From: Chryseobacterium aquifrigidense
Lineage (GTDB): Bacteria > Bacteroidota > Bacteroidia > Flavobacteriales > Weeksellaceae
Length of the DNA stretch: 64,000 bases
NCBI RefSeq assembly: GCF_006716485.1
Contig: NZ_VFPD01000001.1
Location: 3,308,393-3,372,392, forward strand
Reading direction: 5' to 3'
The notes below the pieces were generated by a model. It did no database searches, was not told the origin of the DNA, and worked only from the letters and a program-made list of their open reading frames with translations. Positions within the stretch are counted from its first letter, which is position 1. Each line of letters starts with the position of its first letter. Below, in pieces: positions 53,508 to 61,365 of this stretch. Position numbers and translations under genes: made by a program.

Positions 53508-53852
53508 TTATTCTTTAATTTCAATTCTGTCATGATCCGTGGGAGGATTTGAGATGACTAAAAACTCAATTTCTTCATCTGTTTCATTAGAAATAAAATG
53601 CTTTGCTCCGGGTTCAATGGATATAGATTCTCCCTGGCGAACCAAAAATTTTTCTTTATTGATGTATAATACTGCTTCTCCCTTCAGAATATAAAAAAAC
53701 TGTTCTGCCACTTGATGAAAATGCAGTCTTTCTGAAGTTCCTGCAGGCATTTTCTCCTGCTTTACGGATAAGCCCTGGGTATTTTTAAGGATCCAGCTGT
53801 CGCATTGGTTTCCCCACTTATAATGTTCTGAATTATTTTTAGAATGTATCAT
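53508..53852 (-). CDS. Small cupin-domain protein
   Basis: A 114-residue single-domain cupin. The two cupin motifs are GTSERLHFHQVAEQFFYILKGEA (metal-ligand H-x-H region) and SIEPGAKHFISNETDEEIEFLVI. Substrate unknown. It lies between waaA (4 bp) and the DUF1648 gene, whose stop overlaps its start (ATGA, 53849-53852), so all three share a transcript. It may be a sugar or small-metabolite binding enzyme. Confidence 0.88.
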   Translation of the reverse strand: MIHSKNNSEHYKWGNQCDSWILKNTQGLSVKQEKMPAGTSERLHFHQVAEQFFYILKGEAVLYINKEKFLVRQGESISIEPGAKHFISNETDEEIEFLVISNPPTDHDRIEIKE

Positions 53853-54316
53853 TTAAACAAATGAGCTATAAAAAGTAATGCCGGAGTAAATAAAACAACT
53901 GATAAAAATATGGTGGCCATTGAAATTCTGGGTTTAGCCTTATCATCAACCGCATATCTGAACATATAATCCTGAAGATTCAGAAAAATTATTGCCAGAA
54001 CAACAAAAAGAATTCTCAGTCCGATTTTCATAATCAAGAACTGAGCATTCATATTCTGATCTGTAATTTCTACCGGGAAATTCGTGTCTTCGGGATGTCT
54101 CATACCATATACGAACAGCGCATACAATCCCAAAGCTAATGCTGGCATCAGAAAGGCATACGCCCTCCCTCCAAATCCGTCTGCTTTTCCTTCCATATCA
54201 AAATGTACGGGAATTCTCTCTGGCAAAGTGCTATAGTTTTTCAGGGTAAATCCCCATAAGAAAGCGACCCATCCAAAATTTAAAATATCAAAAATTGCAA
54301 AAAGAATATTTTCCAT
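53849..54316 (-). CDS. DUF1648-type membrane protein
   Basis: A 155-residue membrane protein with four helices (about 6-25, 55-70, 95-112, 132-152). LPERIPVHFDMEGKADGFGG is close to the DUF1648 motif, seen in SdpI-type immunity proteins and related membrane proteins. No HTH domain. It overlaps the cupin gene start by 4 bp and lies 22 bp after the NlpC/P60 gene. Family call moderate; function unknown. Confidence 0.75.
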   Translation of the reverse strand: MENILFAIFDILNFGWVAFLWGFTLKNYSTLPERIPVHFDMEGKADGFGGRAYAFLMPALALGLYALFVYGMRHPEDTNFPVEITDQNMNAQFLIMKIGLRILFVVLAIIFLNLQDYMFRYAVDDKAKPRISMATIFLSVVLFTPALLFIAHLFK

Positions 54317-54338
54317 TTCAGATGAGATTGAATTAAGG

Positions 54339-55055
54339 TTAGATTACACTTTTCAGCACTCTCAGTTTATGAGTATGCTTATTCATTTCTTTATTAAAAA
54401 TTCCCGTGGAATCCAGCGTATCAATTCTTACTTTTCCGGATGCATGGATGATCTTTTGATTTTCCAGCATAATTCCTACATGGATAATTTTTCCTTCTGC
54501 ATTTTCAAAGAACGCAAGATCGCCAGGCTGTGTTTCTTCTACGAAAGTAAGCGGTTCTCCCACCTCAGCCTGCTGTGAAGCGTCTCTGGGTATTTTTATA
54601 TTGTGAATTTTATAAACCAATTGGGTAAATCCGGAGCAGTCTACCGCAAAAAAACTTTTCCCTCCCCACAGATATGGTACGTTCAGGAATTCTTTTGCTG
54701 TAAGAGCGATACTTTCACGCACATCATGGCTTCTTCTTGAAGCTACCACCGGGAATTCCACTTCTGAACCCATAGAGAGTAAAGTTTTCCCATCGTTCAT
54801 TAATACGGAAGAAAAATCTTCGGTAACGACAGTCACTTTTCTTTTGGCCAGCTCTTCGTCTGTCACAGGTTTCAGCTGTTTGGTATCCATCCATCCTTCA
54901 TAGCCATCATAATGCATCTTTATTCTGGTCCAGTTTTTATCTACTTCCAAAATATCTGCACTTTCCCCAAACAATATTTCCGTAACAATTTCAGCTCTGT
55001 CAGAATTTTCTGCACGAACCGGCGCTACTGTAACAATACAAACTCCTTTATTCAT
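54339..55055 (-). CDS. C40 family (NlpC/P60) peptidase with SH3-type domain
   Basis: A 238-residue cell-wall hydrolase. The N-terminal 65 residues resemble a bacterial SH3 domain (VTVAPVRAENSDRAEIVTEILFGESADILE). A second SH3-like stretch follows, and the NlpC/P60 domain spans about 112-238. The catalytic triad is C140 (VDCSGFT), H192 (IHVGIML) and H204 (IIHASGK). No obvious signal peptide, so it may be cytosolic or use non-standard export. It belongs to the D-gamma-Glu-diaminopimelate peptidase group, typically in muropeptide recycling. Confidence 0.88.
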   Translation of the reverse strand: MNKGVCIVTVAPVRAENSDRAEIVTEILFGESADILEVDKNWTRIKMHYDGYEGWMDTKQLKPVTDEELAKRKVTVVTEDFSSVLMNDGKTLLSMGSEVEFPVVASRRSHDVRESIALTAKEFLNVPYLWGGKSFFAVDCSGFTQLVYKIHNIKIPRDASQQAEVGEPLTFVEETQPGDLAFFENAEGKIIHVGIMLENQKIIHASGKVRIDTLDSTGIFNKEMNKHTHKLRVLKSVI

Positions 55056-55138
55056 TAATTTTCAATTTAAAGATTGAATAATTTAAAGATTACAATATAA
55101 TGTATACTTCTTTAAATGTTTAATCCTTGAATATTTAG

Positions 55139-55786
55139 TTACTTTCTGCGTAGAAAGTTGACTCCATCACGCAAAGGTAAAATAAGATTTTCAAAATCTT
55201 CGTCTTTTGCTGCCAAATCATTCAATTCCTGGATAGACTGGGTAGATTTCAGCTTCGGATTTTCTTCCAGCACTTTTCCATACCACAATACATTATCAAA
55301 AAGAATCACCGTTCCTGACTTTGTATGGGGTTTAATCAGTCTGAAATAGTCAGCATAATTTTCTTTATCAGCATCTACAAAAATCAGATCAAAAAATTCA
55401 TCTGTTTCTTTTAAATATTCCTTGGCATCCTGAAGTTTAAAATCAATCTGACTGGCATATTCACTAGACTCAAAATATTTTTTAGGAAGATAGGCAAGAT
55501 CCTCATTCACATCCAGTGTTGTAATTTTTCCGTCTTTTGCCAGTCCTGATGCAAGACATAAAGTAGCATATCCGGTAAATGTTCCTATTTCAAGAATGTT
55601 TTTCGGCTGCAGCATCTGGGAAATAATCGTCAAAAGTCTTCCCTGCTGATATCCGGAAATCATGTGAGGCTGTGTTGTTTTCTGATACGTCTCTCTTCGC
55701 AGCTTTTTCAGAATTTCGGATTCCGAAGAAGCATGTGCCTCCAAATATCTGTCCATTTCAGGATTCTTTTCTTCAAAAAAACTCAT
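55139..55786 (-). CDS. Class I SAM-dependent O-methyltransferase
   Basis: A 215-residue enzyme of the catechol/caffeoyl-CoA-type O-methyltransferase family. The SAM motif LEIGTFTGYATLCLASGL, the conserved metal-binding aspartate in FVDADKENYADYF, and DNVLWYGKVLE are all typical. Substrate unknown; Bacteroidota homologues are usually annotated simply as O-methyltransferase. Stand-alone gene between the C40 peptidase and the bacteriocin-like gene. Confidence 0.9.
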   Translation of the reverse strand: MSFFEEKNPEMDRYLEAHASSESEILKKLRRETYQKTTQPHMISGYQQGRLLTIISQMLQPKNILEIGTFTGYATLCLASGLAKDGKITTLDVNEDLAYLPKKYFESSEYASQIDFKLQDAKEYLKETDEFFDLIFVDADKENYADYFRLIKPHTKSGTVILFDNVLWYGKVLEENPKLKSTQSIQELNDLAAKDEDFENLILPLRDGVNFLRRK

Positions 55787-55850
55787 ACCATTTTAATTTA
55801 AACAAATTTAAGGATTTTAAAGCTAGTTTTTAAATTCAACAAGAAGATAC

Positions 55851-55882
55851 AAAAAAAGAGAGAAATTAATCCCTCTCTTTTT
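55851..55882 (-). terminator. Terminator of the bacteriocin-like peptide gene
   Basis: A-tract, GAGAG, 10-nt loop, CTCTC, T-tract. It lies 34 bp past the stop of the minus-strand 51-codon gene. Confidence 0.65.
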
Positions 55883-55915
55883 CTTAGCCAGATCTAAATT
55901 GTATGTAAAAAGCCA

Positions 55916-56071
55916 TTATATGGCTATACAATATTGTCTTATACCAGCACAAACCCATCCCGGGCAACACTGTGTTTGTGGGCTGGTACAAAATATCTGT
56001 GGATTACACCCGTTAATAGCACCTTGTACAGTTTTCATTTCTCCTCTTGAAAGTTTTTTCAAATTTTTCAT
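55916..56071 (-). CDS. Bacteriocin-like precursor peptide with six-cysteine knottin-type core
   Basis: A 51-codon ORF (ATG 56071, TAA 55916-55918). It begins MKNLKKLSRGEMKTVQGA, matching the leader of Chryseobacterium bacteriocin-like peptides, with GA in the place of the double glycine. The core has six cysteines, C22, C28, C35, C36, C41 and C48, in the order C-x5-C-x6-CC-x4-C-x6-C. That spacing equals the inhibitor-cystine-knot pattern of knottins. A terminator follows, and a weak promoter lies upstream. No dedicated exporter or modification enzyme is adjacent on the same strand. Leader recognition is from memory; disulfide pattern and activity are inference. Confidence 0.75.
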   Translation of the reverse strand: MKNLKKLSRGEMKTVQGAINGCNPQIFCTSPQTQCCPGWVCAGIRQYCIAI

Positions 56072-56149
56072 AATGATTTTAGTTTAGTATTAATTTCCTA
56101 CTCTTTAGATTTTCGGATACCTCTTTATGTATTTCCTTTATCAGGGACT

Positions 56150-56177
56150 TAAATATACATATTCTTTTATTAATCAA
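56150..56177 (-). promoter_or_regulatory. Possible promoter of the bacteriocin-like gene
   Basis: Minus strand TTG (56177-56175), 17-bp spacer, TATATTTA (56157-56150), about 79 bp before the ATG. The spacing is slightly short and the last base of the -7 box departs from consensus. Confidence 0.35.
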
Positions 56178-56332
56178 CTAATTATATACCTAAAAATTGT
56201 TTGTCGAGCGTATAAAAATCTACACATCAGTGAAAACCCCATATAAAATACCGGGAAAACACGGATGTTATTTTTGTGGTATTAGCTTTAAGTTTGCAGT
56301 AAGAATAAGGGGTAAAAACACTAAGAGAAAAC

Positions 56333-56491
56333 ATGATGATTGCAGGAGAGACACAAACTAACCATGAGAATCACACAAAAGTTGTACTGAAAAGTAGAAC
56401 TGATTCTTCTGCAGCAAAAAGTAAGACAGAAATATCCACTTCATTTTTGCAACGAATTATTTCGCTCCTGAAAAAGGAAGAATTAATTTGA
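56333..56491 (+). CDS. Possible 52-residue small protein
   Basis: An ORF of 52 codons from ATGATG to TGA, too small for usual calling. It starts MMIAGETQTNHENHTKVVLK, is hydrophilic in the middle, and ends in a likely amphipathic helix (TSFLQRIISLLKKEELI). TAAGTTTG (56289-56296) could be the -7 box, and a strong terminator begins 11 bp after the stop, arguing for a transcript. No homologue is recognised. It lies between the bacteriocin-like gene and the HTTM cluster, so it could be a second peptide or an accessory protein. Confidence 0.42.
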   Translation: MMIAGETQTNHENHTKVVLKSRTDSSAAKSKTEISTSFLQRIISLLKKEELI

Positions 56492-56501
56492 TTAAGAATA
56501 G

Positions 56502-56530
56502 ATCCCGGCCACCTTCGGGATTTATTTTTT
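56502..56530 (+). terminator. Terminator of the 52-codon ORF
   Basis: ATCCCG/CGGGAT stem with an 8-nt loop, followed by TTTATTTTTTTT. The same core sequence occurs in the terminator at 59046. Confidence 0.8.
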
Positions 56531-56853
56531 TTACACTATGGGATCTCATTTCCATTTTCCCAACATTCATTCTACAGCACTTACCAAGTTCATTCTAAAA
56601 ATCTTTTATCAGGGCCATGTTTTAAGTTTATCCAATCAGCTTAAAATCTCTTTGAATAAAGGCTGCTTTTCAAAAATTCTGATTAACATTCCTTCTTTAA
56701 AAGTCAAAATCCTCATAAAAAACAGGAAAAACACCCGTATGTAATTTCCTGCATGCCTCTACCTTTGAGATAAGTTTTCCAACCATGAAACATTCAAATC
56801 AAGGAGGAACCCGAAAATCCTAAAAAGAGTAGGGATATTTTAAAAGCAGCCAC
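56531..56853. other. Leader region upstream of the HTTM cluster
   Basis: Contains TACCTTTG (56760-56767), a -7-like box, and a 12-codon ORF (56785-56823, MKHSNQGGTRKS) in the probable 5' leader of the next gene. A 68-codon frame from 56538 starts inside the T-tract of the preceding terminator and is not accepted. The leader ORF might be chance. Confidence 0.35.
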
Positions 56854-57447
56854 ATGAAAACAAAGACTTTATTATTAATCGGAGCAATAGTGGGACTTGT
56901 TATGATATTTTCCCAGCTAAAACCTCAGGAGATGTCTTTTTACAAAGAAAAAGGCAATTACATTGTAGACAATAATTACATTCTGAAAGATGTTAAAAAA
57001 ATTTCAGATGAAGACATGAAAAGTTTGTTAAGCCTTCAGAAACTTCATCAGAACAGTTTGGGTACCAATTTTATTATATACAAAATCAACAGACAGTATG
57101 TAATCCGCGGATGTTTAATGAAAGCTAATATCGACTGGAAAAAATACGGTGATCTGAGAGCAAAAGTAGAAGGAATTCTGAAAAAATATGGAGCTAAAGA
57201 ATTGGGAACAGATTATTACGCAATTCAAAACAACCAGGTTGCTACCAATGTTGTTTTACTAAGCCAGAAAGACATCGCCTCTTTAGGCAGATTAACCGTT
57301 AGAGGAGCAGAAGAATACACCATCTGCCCACCTACTATGGGTAGAAGAAATCTTACCAATGTGATTATAAAATCTTACAAAACCAATACAGCTATTGATC
57401 CCAGAATCAATGTAAAACTGAATAACGTATTGGTGAATTACAAATAA
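56854..57447 (+). CDS. Membrane-anchored protein of unknown family
   Basis: A 197-residue protein with a single N-terminal transmembrane segment or uncleaved signal (LLLIGAIVGLVMIFSQL) and a soluble domain of mixed alpha/beta composition on the far side of the membrane. It has cysteines in IRGCLMK and YTICPP. First gene of a same-strand set of three (56854-59036) with gaps of 52 and 4 bp. Family not recognised. Its position beside an HTTM protein and the bacteriocin-like gene suggests a role in making or tolerating a peptide, but nothing in the sequence proves it. Confidence 0.72.
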   Translation: MKTKTLLLIGAIVGLVMIFSQLKPQEMSFYKEKGNYIVDNNYILKDVKKISDEDMKSLLSLQKLHQNSLGTNFIIYKINRQYVIRGCLMKANIDWKKYGDLRAKVEGILKKYGAKELGTDYYAIQNNQVATNVVLLSQKDIASLGRLTVRGAEEYTICPPTMGRRNLTNVIIKSYKTNTAIDPRINVKLNNVLVNYK

Positions 57448-57499
57448 CCTAAAAAGGCTGTTTTTAGTCCGAAGACAGTCTTTTCTTAATTTATTTGCC

Positions 57500-58072
57500 A
57501 TGAAAAAAAAACTTCAGTTATCCGGAATTTTCATTATTCTGCTGGTAGTCTTTACAATTGGTATGAAAGGAACATTTGATGGATATTATGGTTTTTATTA
57601 TGAAGACAAAAACTATGAAAAACCATTGGCCTATAGTATTGCTGAAGACATTGCCCAGTCAAAGCCTGTCAACATATTTACTTCTTACACTGGTTTTGAT
57701 ACGGGATATGGTTTCTACGCACCGAATGTTGCCAGCGACTTTGTCATGAGTTTTGAATTAAGAGATAAGAATGGAAAGGTTCTGGAACAAAAAACACTTC
57801 CCTACTTTAAAAACAAAGAAAGCCGGGTGAGATATACCACTGTCTTCAATATGTTTCTTGATAAAATTTCCACTAAAAATATATACGATAAAAAATATTA
57901 TCAGTATCTGGATATTATCATCAGACAGATTGCTGCCCATGTGATGGCAGAAAACCCAAACGCGGCCAGCATTACCACAAAACTTTATCTGTACGACTAC
58001 CCTACTATTGCAGATTTCAAAAAAGGAAAAACGAATGAAAACCTTATCCTTATTGATGAATTCAAATACTAA
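57500..58072 (+). CDS. Membrane-anchored partner protein of the HTTM gene
   Basis: A 190-residue protein with an N-terminal helix (LSGIFIILLVVFTIGMKG) and an extracytoplasmic domain containing GFYAPNVASDFVMSFELRDKNGK. The FYAPN-plus-strand pattern recalls the small proteins (DUF5819-like) often encoded next to HTTM-domain proteins. The HTTM gene starts 4 bp after its stop, so they are almost certainly co-translated. In the Bacillus Sdp system a protein of similar size (SdpA) is paired with the HTTM protein SdpB; similarity here is of layout, not of recognised sequence. Confidence 0.7.
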   Translation: MKKKLQLSGIFIILLVVFTIGMKGTFDGYYGFYYEDKNYEKPLAYSIAEDIAQSKPVNIFTSYTGFDTGYGFYAPNVASDFVMSFELRDKNGKVLEQKTLPYFKNKESRVRYTTVFNMFLDKISTKNIYDKKYYQYLDIIIRQIAAHVMAENPNAASITTKLYLYDYPTIADFKKGKTNENLILIDEFKY

Positions 58073-58076
58073 AGTG

Positions 58077-59036
58077 ATGAAAAAGCTGAATATACTCTAC
58101 AACAAAATTGAAAACTTCTTTTTCAAACAGGATAATCAAACAGAATTCTTAAGCTTCTTCCGGGTGGCCATAGGAATCGTTATCCTATTACAGTTTACTG
58201 CAGTGTTGCCGGATTTTAACAAATTATTTTCAAGCAGCAGTATTATTCCACAGGATATTATGGGTGTTTTCACTCCAGACTGGCTGATTACGTTTTCAAA
58301 AATTGTCAGTTTCTTACAAAGCTGCGGAATTGAAGAAAGTACAACGATTCTGATGACCAAAGTCTTATTTATTACATTGTGTACTTGTATTATTACAGGA
58401 TTTTATGCCAGAATTTCTGCCTTTCTTTTACTTATCCTGCAGATTGCATTGCTCAAGGGAAGTTCTTTCTTTGCTTACGGTGCAGATTTTTTCACGAGCA
58501 TGTCCTTATTTTATCTGATTATTTTTCCTGCTGATCAGCATTTTTCGCTAAGGAATTTTATTTTCAGCAGAAAACCGGATGATCGTAATTTCACTCCGAT
58601 CAAAAGATTATTCCAGGTTCATATTTCTATGGCCTATTTCTTTTCCGGACTTGACAAAGCTTTAGGTTTCAACTGGTGGAACGGTGAATCTATATGGAAA
58701 GCCATTCATCTTCCCTATTCCAACAGAGACCTGAATATTGATTTCAGCTGGCTGGCAGAACACTCTTATATTGTAAGCCTGATCGGATGGAGCACCATTA
58801 TCATTGAGATGTGCTACCCGTTCTTTATCTGGTACAAACCTATACAGAAAATATGGCTTTTTCTTACCATCTCTATGCATATAGGAATTGCGCTCGTACT
58901 GAATTTATATTATTTTTCAGCCATTATGATCGTCTGGAATATCACCAACTTTTACTTTGAACAGCCCGCTAAAAAGACTGTTTTTTCTTCACAGAAAAAA
59001 ATATCAACAAAATATATTCCCAAACAGGCCGGTTGA
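58077..59036 (+). CDS. HTTM-domain membrane protein (gamma-carboxylase-like, SdpB-like)
   Basis: A 319-residue polytopic protein from the ATG at 58077; the open frame also extends upstream but overlaps the previous gene heavily. FLSFFRVAIGIVILLQF opens the HTTM domain, followed by helices around 80-100, 105-130, 140-160 and 220-300. QVHISMAYFFSGLDKALGFNWWNGESIW is the typical middle region. HTTM proteins include vitamin-K gamma-carboxylase relatives and SdpB, which is needed to mature the SDP peptide toxin in Bacillus. No known C-terminal Rieske-like domain. The activity here is unproven. Confidence 0.82.
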   Translation: MKKLNILYNKIENFFFKQDNQTEFLSFFRVAIGIVILLQFTAVLPDFNKLFSSSSIIPQDIMGVFTPDWLITFSKIVSFLQSCGIEESTTILMTKVLFITLCTCIITGFYARISAFLLLILQIALLKGSSFFAYGADFFTSMSLFYLIIFPADQHFSLRNFIFSRKPDDRNFTPIKRLFQVHISMAYFFSGLDKALGFNWWNGESIWKAIHLPYSNRDLNIDFSWLAEHSYIVSLIGWSTIIIEMCYPFFIWYKPIQKIWLFLTISMHIGIALVLNLYYFSAIMIVWNITNFYFEQPAKKTVFSSQKKISTKYIPKQAG

Positions 59037-59045
59037 TAAAAAAAC

Positions 59046-59069
59046 AAATCCCGAATTGCTTCGGGATTT
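59046..59069. terminator. Terminator between the HTTM gene and the OmpA gene
   Basis: AAATCCCGAA/TTCGGGATTT, 10-bp stem with a 4-nt loop, 9 bp after the HTTM stop and 23 bp beyond the convergent OmpA stop. Confidence 0.82.
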
Positions 59070-59091
59070 ATGATGATATAGGGTTTAGTCA

Positions 59092-59925
59092 TTATTTCTT
59101 AGGAGCGATATCCATCAGTTTCATAAACTCATCAAGTTTAGGCATAATGATGATTTCCGTTCTTCTGTTTTCTGATCTTCCTGAAACGCTCATGTTAGTT
59201 GCTTTCGGGTTGTATTCAGAACGTCCGCCGGCAGTAATTCTTGCCGGATCTACTCCAAACTGAGTCTGAAGAACTTTAGCAACAGAAGTACCTCTTAACG
59301 CAGAAAGATCCCAGTTGTCTCTCGGAAGATTTGGAGAGTTCAACGGAGCGTTATCCGTGTTACCTTCAATTAATACTGAGTATTTATCGTAGTCGTTGAT
59401 AACTTTCGCTACTTTACCTAACACTTCCTGAGCTGCAGGTAGAATATTGTAGTCTCCGGTTTTATATAGCATTTTATCTGAAAGAGAGATCATTACAACA
59501 CCTTTCAGTACTTTCACCTGTACATCTTCATCTGATACATTATCCAAAGATCTCTTCAGCTTATTAGACAATGCAAGGTTCAGACTGTCATTTTTAGCAT
59601 TACTGGAGATCAATTGCTTGATATAAGAATTGGAAGCATTGATTTCTCCTACCAGTTTATCAATGTTTGCAGAACTTTTTCCAGTATTGGACAGACATGC
59701 ATCAAGTGATGATTTTAAAGCATCATGCTGGCTTTTCAACAAGTTGTTTTCACCTGCCAATGCAGAGTTTTGAGATTTCAAATCCTGAATTTCTCTCTGT
59801 CTTTCTCCAATATTTTCAATACACTGCTTATAGTTTGTGCTCAAAGCATCATACTGCTTTTTGCTGACACATGATGTCATCCCCAGCGCCATTGCAGAAA
59901 CTGCTAAAATTTTTAAAATCTTCAT
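59092..59925 (-). CDS. OmpA-family lipoprotein
   Basis: A 277-residue lipoprotein (lipobox MTSC, Cys19) with a coiled-coil middle (residues 30-90, IENIGERQREIQDLKSQNSALAGE) and a C-terminal OmpA peptidoglycan-binding domain (YSVLIEGNTDNAP, RGTSVAKVLQTQFGVDPARITAGGRSEYNP, RSENRRTEIIIMP). The diaminopimelate-binding aspartate and arginine motifs are present. It anchors the outer membrane to peptidoglycan. TAACTTTG, a -7 box, lies at 59948-59955. A probable abundant structural protein. Confidence 0.92.
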   Translation of the reverse strand: MKILKILAVSAMALGMTSCVSKKQYDALSTNYKQCIENIGERQREIQDLKSQNSALAGENNLLKSQHDALKSSLDACLSNTGKSSANIDKLVGEINASNSYIKQLISSNAKNDSLNLALSNKLKRSLDNVSDEDVQVKVLKGVVMISLSDKMLYKTGDYNILPAAQEVLGKVAKVINDYDKYSVLIEGNTDNAPLNSPNLPRDNWDLSALRGTSVAKVLQTQFGVDPARITAGGRSEYNPKATNMSVSGRSENRRTEIIIMPKLDEFMKLMDIAPKK

Positions 59926-59981
59926 AAATAATCATTTTTAGACTACTCAAAGTTAGGAAAATTCAATTGAATTATATCGGT

Positions 59982-59989
59982 TATCTTTG
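59982..59989 (+). promoter_or_regulatory. -7 box of tilS
   Basis: TATCTTTG matches TAnnTTTG and lies 23 bp before the tilS ATG. Confidence 0.5.
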
Positions 59990-60012
59990 CATAAAAGAAA
60001 TTCTCAACATCG

Positions 60013-61365
60013 ATGTTGAATAAATTAACCTTTATCAGTCAATTAAAAAATCTTGTTCACGAGCCGGAAAACCACTCCTATCTTTTAGCAGTAAGCGGAG
60101 GAGCAGATTCTATGGTTTTAGCCTCATTATTCAGGGATTTCAAGCAGGAAATTCAAGATGCCAGGTTTCAGTTTCAGGTAGCGCATATCAATTATAAACT
60201 TCGGGGGAATGATTCGGATATGGATCAGAAAACGGTGCAGGATTTTTGTGAGAAAAATCATATAAAATTTCATCTGTATGAAGTTTCAGCAAAAGATCAG
60301 AAACCCGAAAATTCTATCCAGCTTTGGGCAAGAGAGCTTCGGTACGCCTTTTTTAAAGAAATTCAGGAAAAAGAAAAACTGGAATTTCTCGTTACTGCCC
60401 ATCATCTTAATGATCAGCTGGAAACTTTCATCATTAATCTTTCCAAAGCTGCAGGCATCAATGGATTGAGTGGAATTCCTCCGAATGATAATAAAATCCT
60501 TCGTCCCCTTTTAAGTGTTTCAAAAAAAGAAATTTATCAGTTTGCTGAGCAGCATACTATTGAATTCCGGGAAGATCTTTCTAATAAAAAGAGTGATTAT
60601 CTGAGGAATAAGATCAGGAATGAGATTGTTCCGATGCTGATGGAAACCAACGATCATTTTCTGGAAAATTTCAGAAAGAGTTCTTTATATCTTAATCAGA
60701 CTAAGGATTTTGTTCATGAACAAATTCAGGAGATAGAAAAACGCCTTACCCTATTTAACCAAAACTATAAAATCTTATCAAAGGAAAAGCTGGATCTGGA
60801 AAGTGATTTCGTAAAATTTGAAATTTTAAAGAAATACGGATTTAATCAGGAGGAAGAAATCCCCAAAATTTTTAAAGCAGAAAACAACAGTTCTTTTTTT
60901 TCAAAAGATTATCAGCTGATCGTCAATCGTGATGAACTGATCTTTATTGATAAAAGTGGAAAAAAGGAAACTCCGGAAGAAATATTACTGATTGACCACT
61001 TTGATTTTTCCGAAAACCAGATCAGCATCGATCTCGTAGATGATCTTGAAAACATTGTTGAAATCAATAAAGAATTTGAATGGGACTTCGATGCTGAAAA
61101 GCTCCAGTTCCCTCTTCTTTTGAGAAAACAACAGGATGGAGATGAATTTTATCCAACAGGATTTTCAGGGAAAAAGAAAGTTTCTAAATTTTTTAGGGAC
61201 GAAAAATTATCTGCCTTGGTCAGGGAAAATATCTGGTTATTATGTGACTTTGGAAACCATATTCTGGGCGTCATCCCTCTCAGACAGGATCGCAGGTATC
61301 AGGCAGACAGGACAACTCAAAAAAAGATAACTGTAACGTGGACAGAAAAACAACTAATTCGTTAG
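60013..61365 (+). CDS. tilS: tRNA(Ile)-lysidine synthetase
   Basis: A 450-residue enzyme that converts C34 of the CAU-anticodon tRNA-Ile to lysidine, essential for reading AUA. The PP-loop ATPase motif is LAVSGGADSM (S28-G-G-A-D32-S). The N-terminal N-type ATPase spans about 20-210 and the C-terminal domains 230-440, with KVSKFFRDEKLS (394-405) in the TilS C-terminal domain. Its last 28 bp overlap the sigma-factor gene. A 42-bp stretch of the C-terminal part recurs at 63089. Confidence 0.95.
   Translation: MLNKLTFISQLKNLVHEPENHSYLLAVSGGADSMVLASLFRDFKQEIQDARFQFQVAHINYKLRGNDSDMDQKTVQDFCEKNHIKFHLYEVSAKDQKPENSIQLWARELRYAFFKEIQEKEKLEFLVTAHHLNDQLETFIINLSKAAGINGLSGIPPNDNKILRPLLSVSKKEIYQFAEQHTIEFREDLSNKKSDYLRNKIRNEIVPMLMETNDHFLENFRKSSLYLNQTKDFVHEQIQEIEKRLTLFNQNYKILSKEKLDLESDFVKFEILKKYGFNQEEEIPKIFKAENNSSFFSKDYQLIVNRDELIFIDKSGKKETPEEILLIDHFDFSENQISIDLVDDLENIVEINKEFEWDFDAEKLQFPLLLRKQQDGDEFYPTGFSGKKKVSKFFRDEKLSALVRENIWLLCDFGNHILGVIPLRQDRRYQADRTTQKKITVTWTEKQLIR
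61171..61212 (+). repeat. 42-bp direct repeat, copy 1 inside tilS
   Basis: Identical to 63089-63130. It encodes KKKVSKFFRDEKLS of the TilS C-terminal domain. Copy 2 lies 1.9 kb downstream in a non-coding region. Confidence 0.9.

Noticed and set aside
56538..56744. 68-codon frame after the small-ORF terminator
   Set aside because: It begins inside or directly at the T-tract of a terminator, has unnatural composition and no start signals.
56785..56823. 12-codon ORF MKHSNQGGTRKS in a leader
   Set aside because: Too short to separate from chance; could be a leader peptide of the next gene, but there is no attenuator-like structure beside it.
57500..58072. Calling this gene SdpA and the 197-residue gene SdpC
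   Set aside because: Layout is reminiscent of sdpABC, but no sequence motif of SdpA or the hydrophobic toxin segment of SdpC could be recognised.
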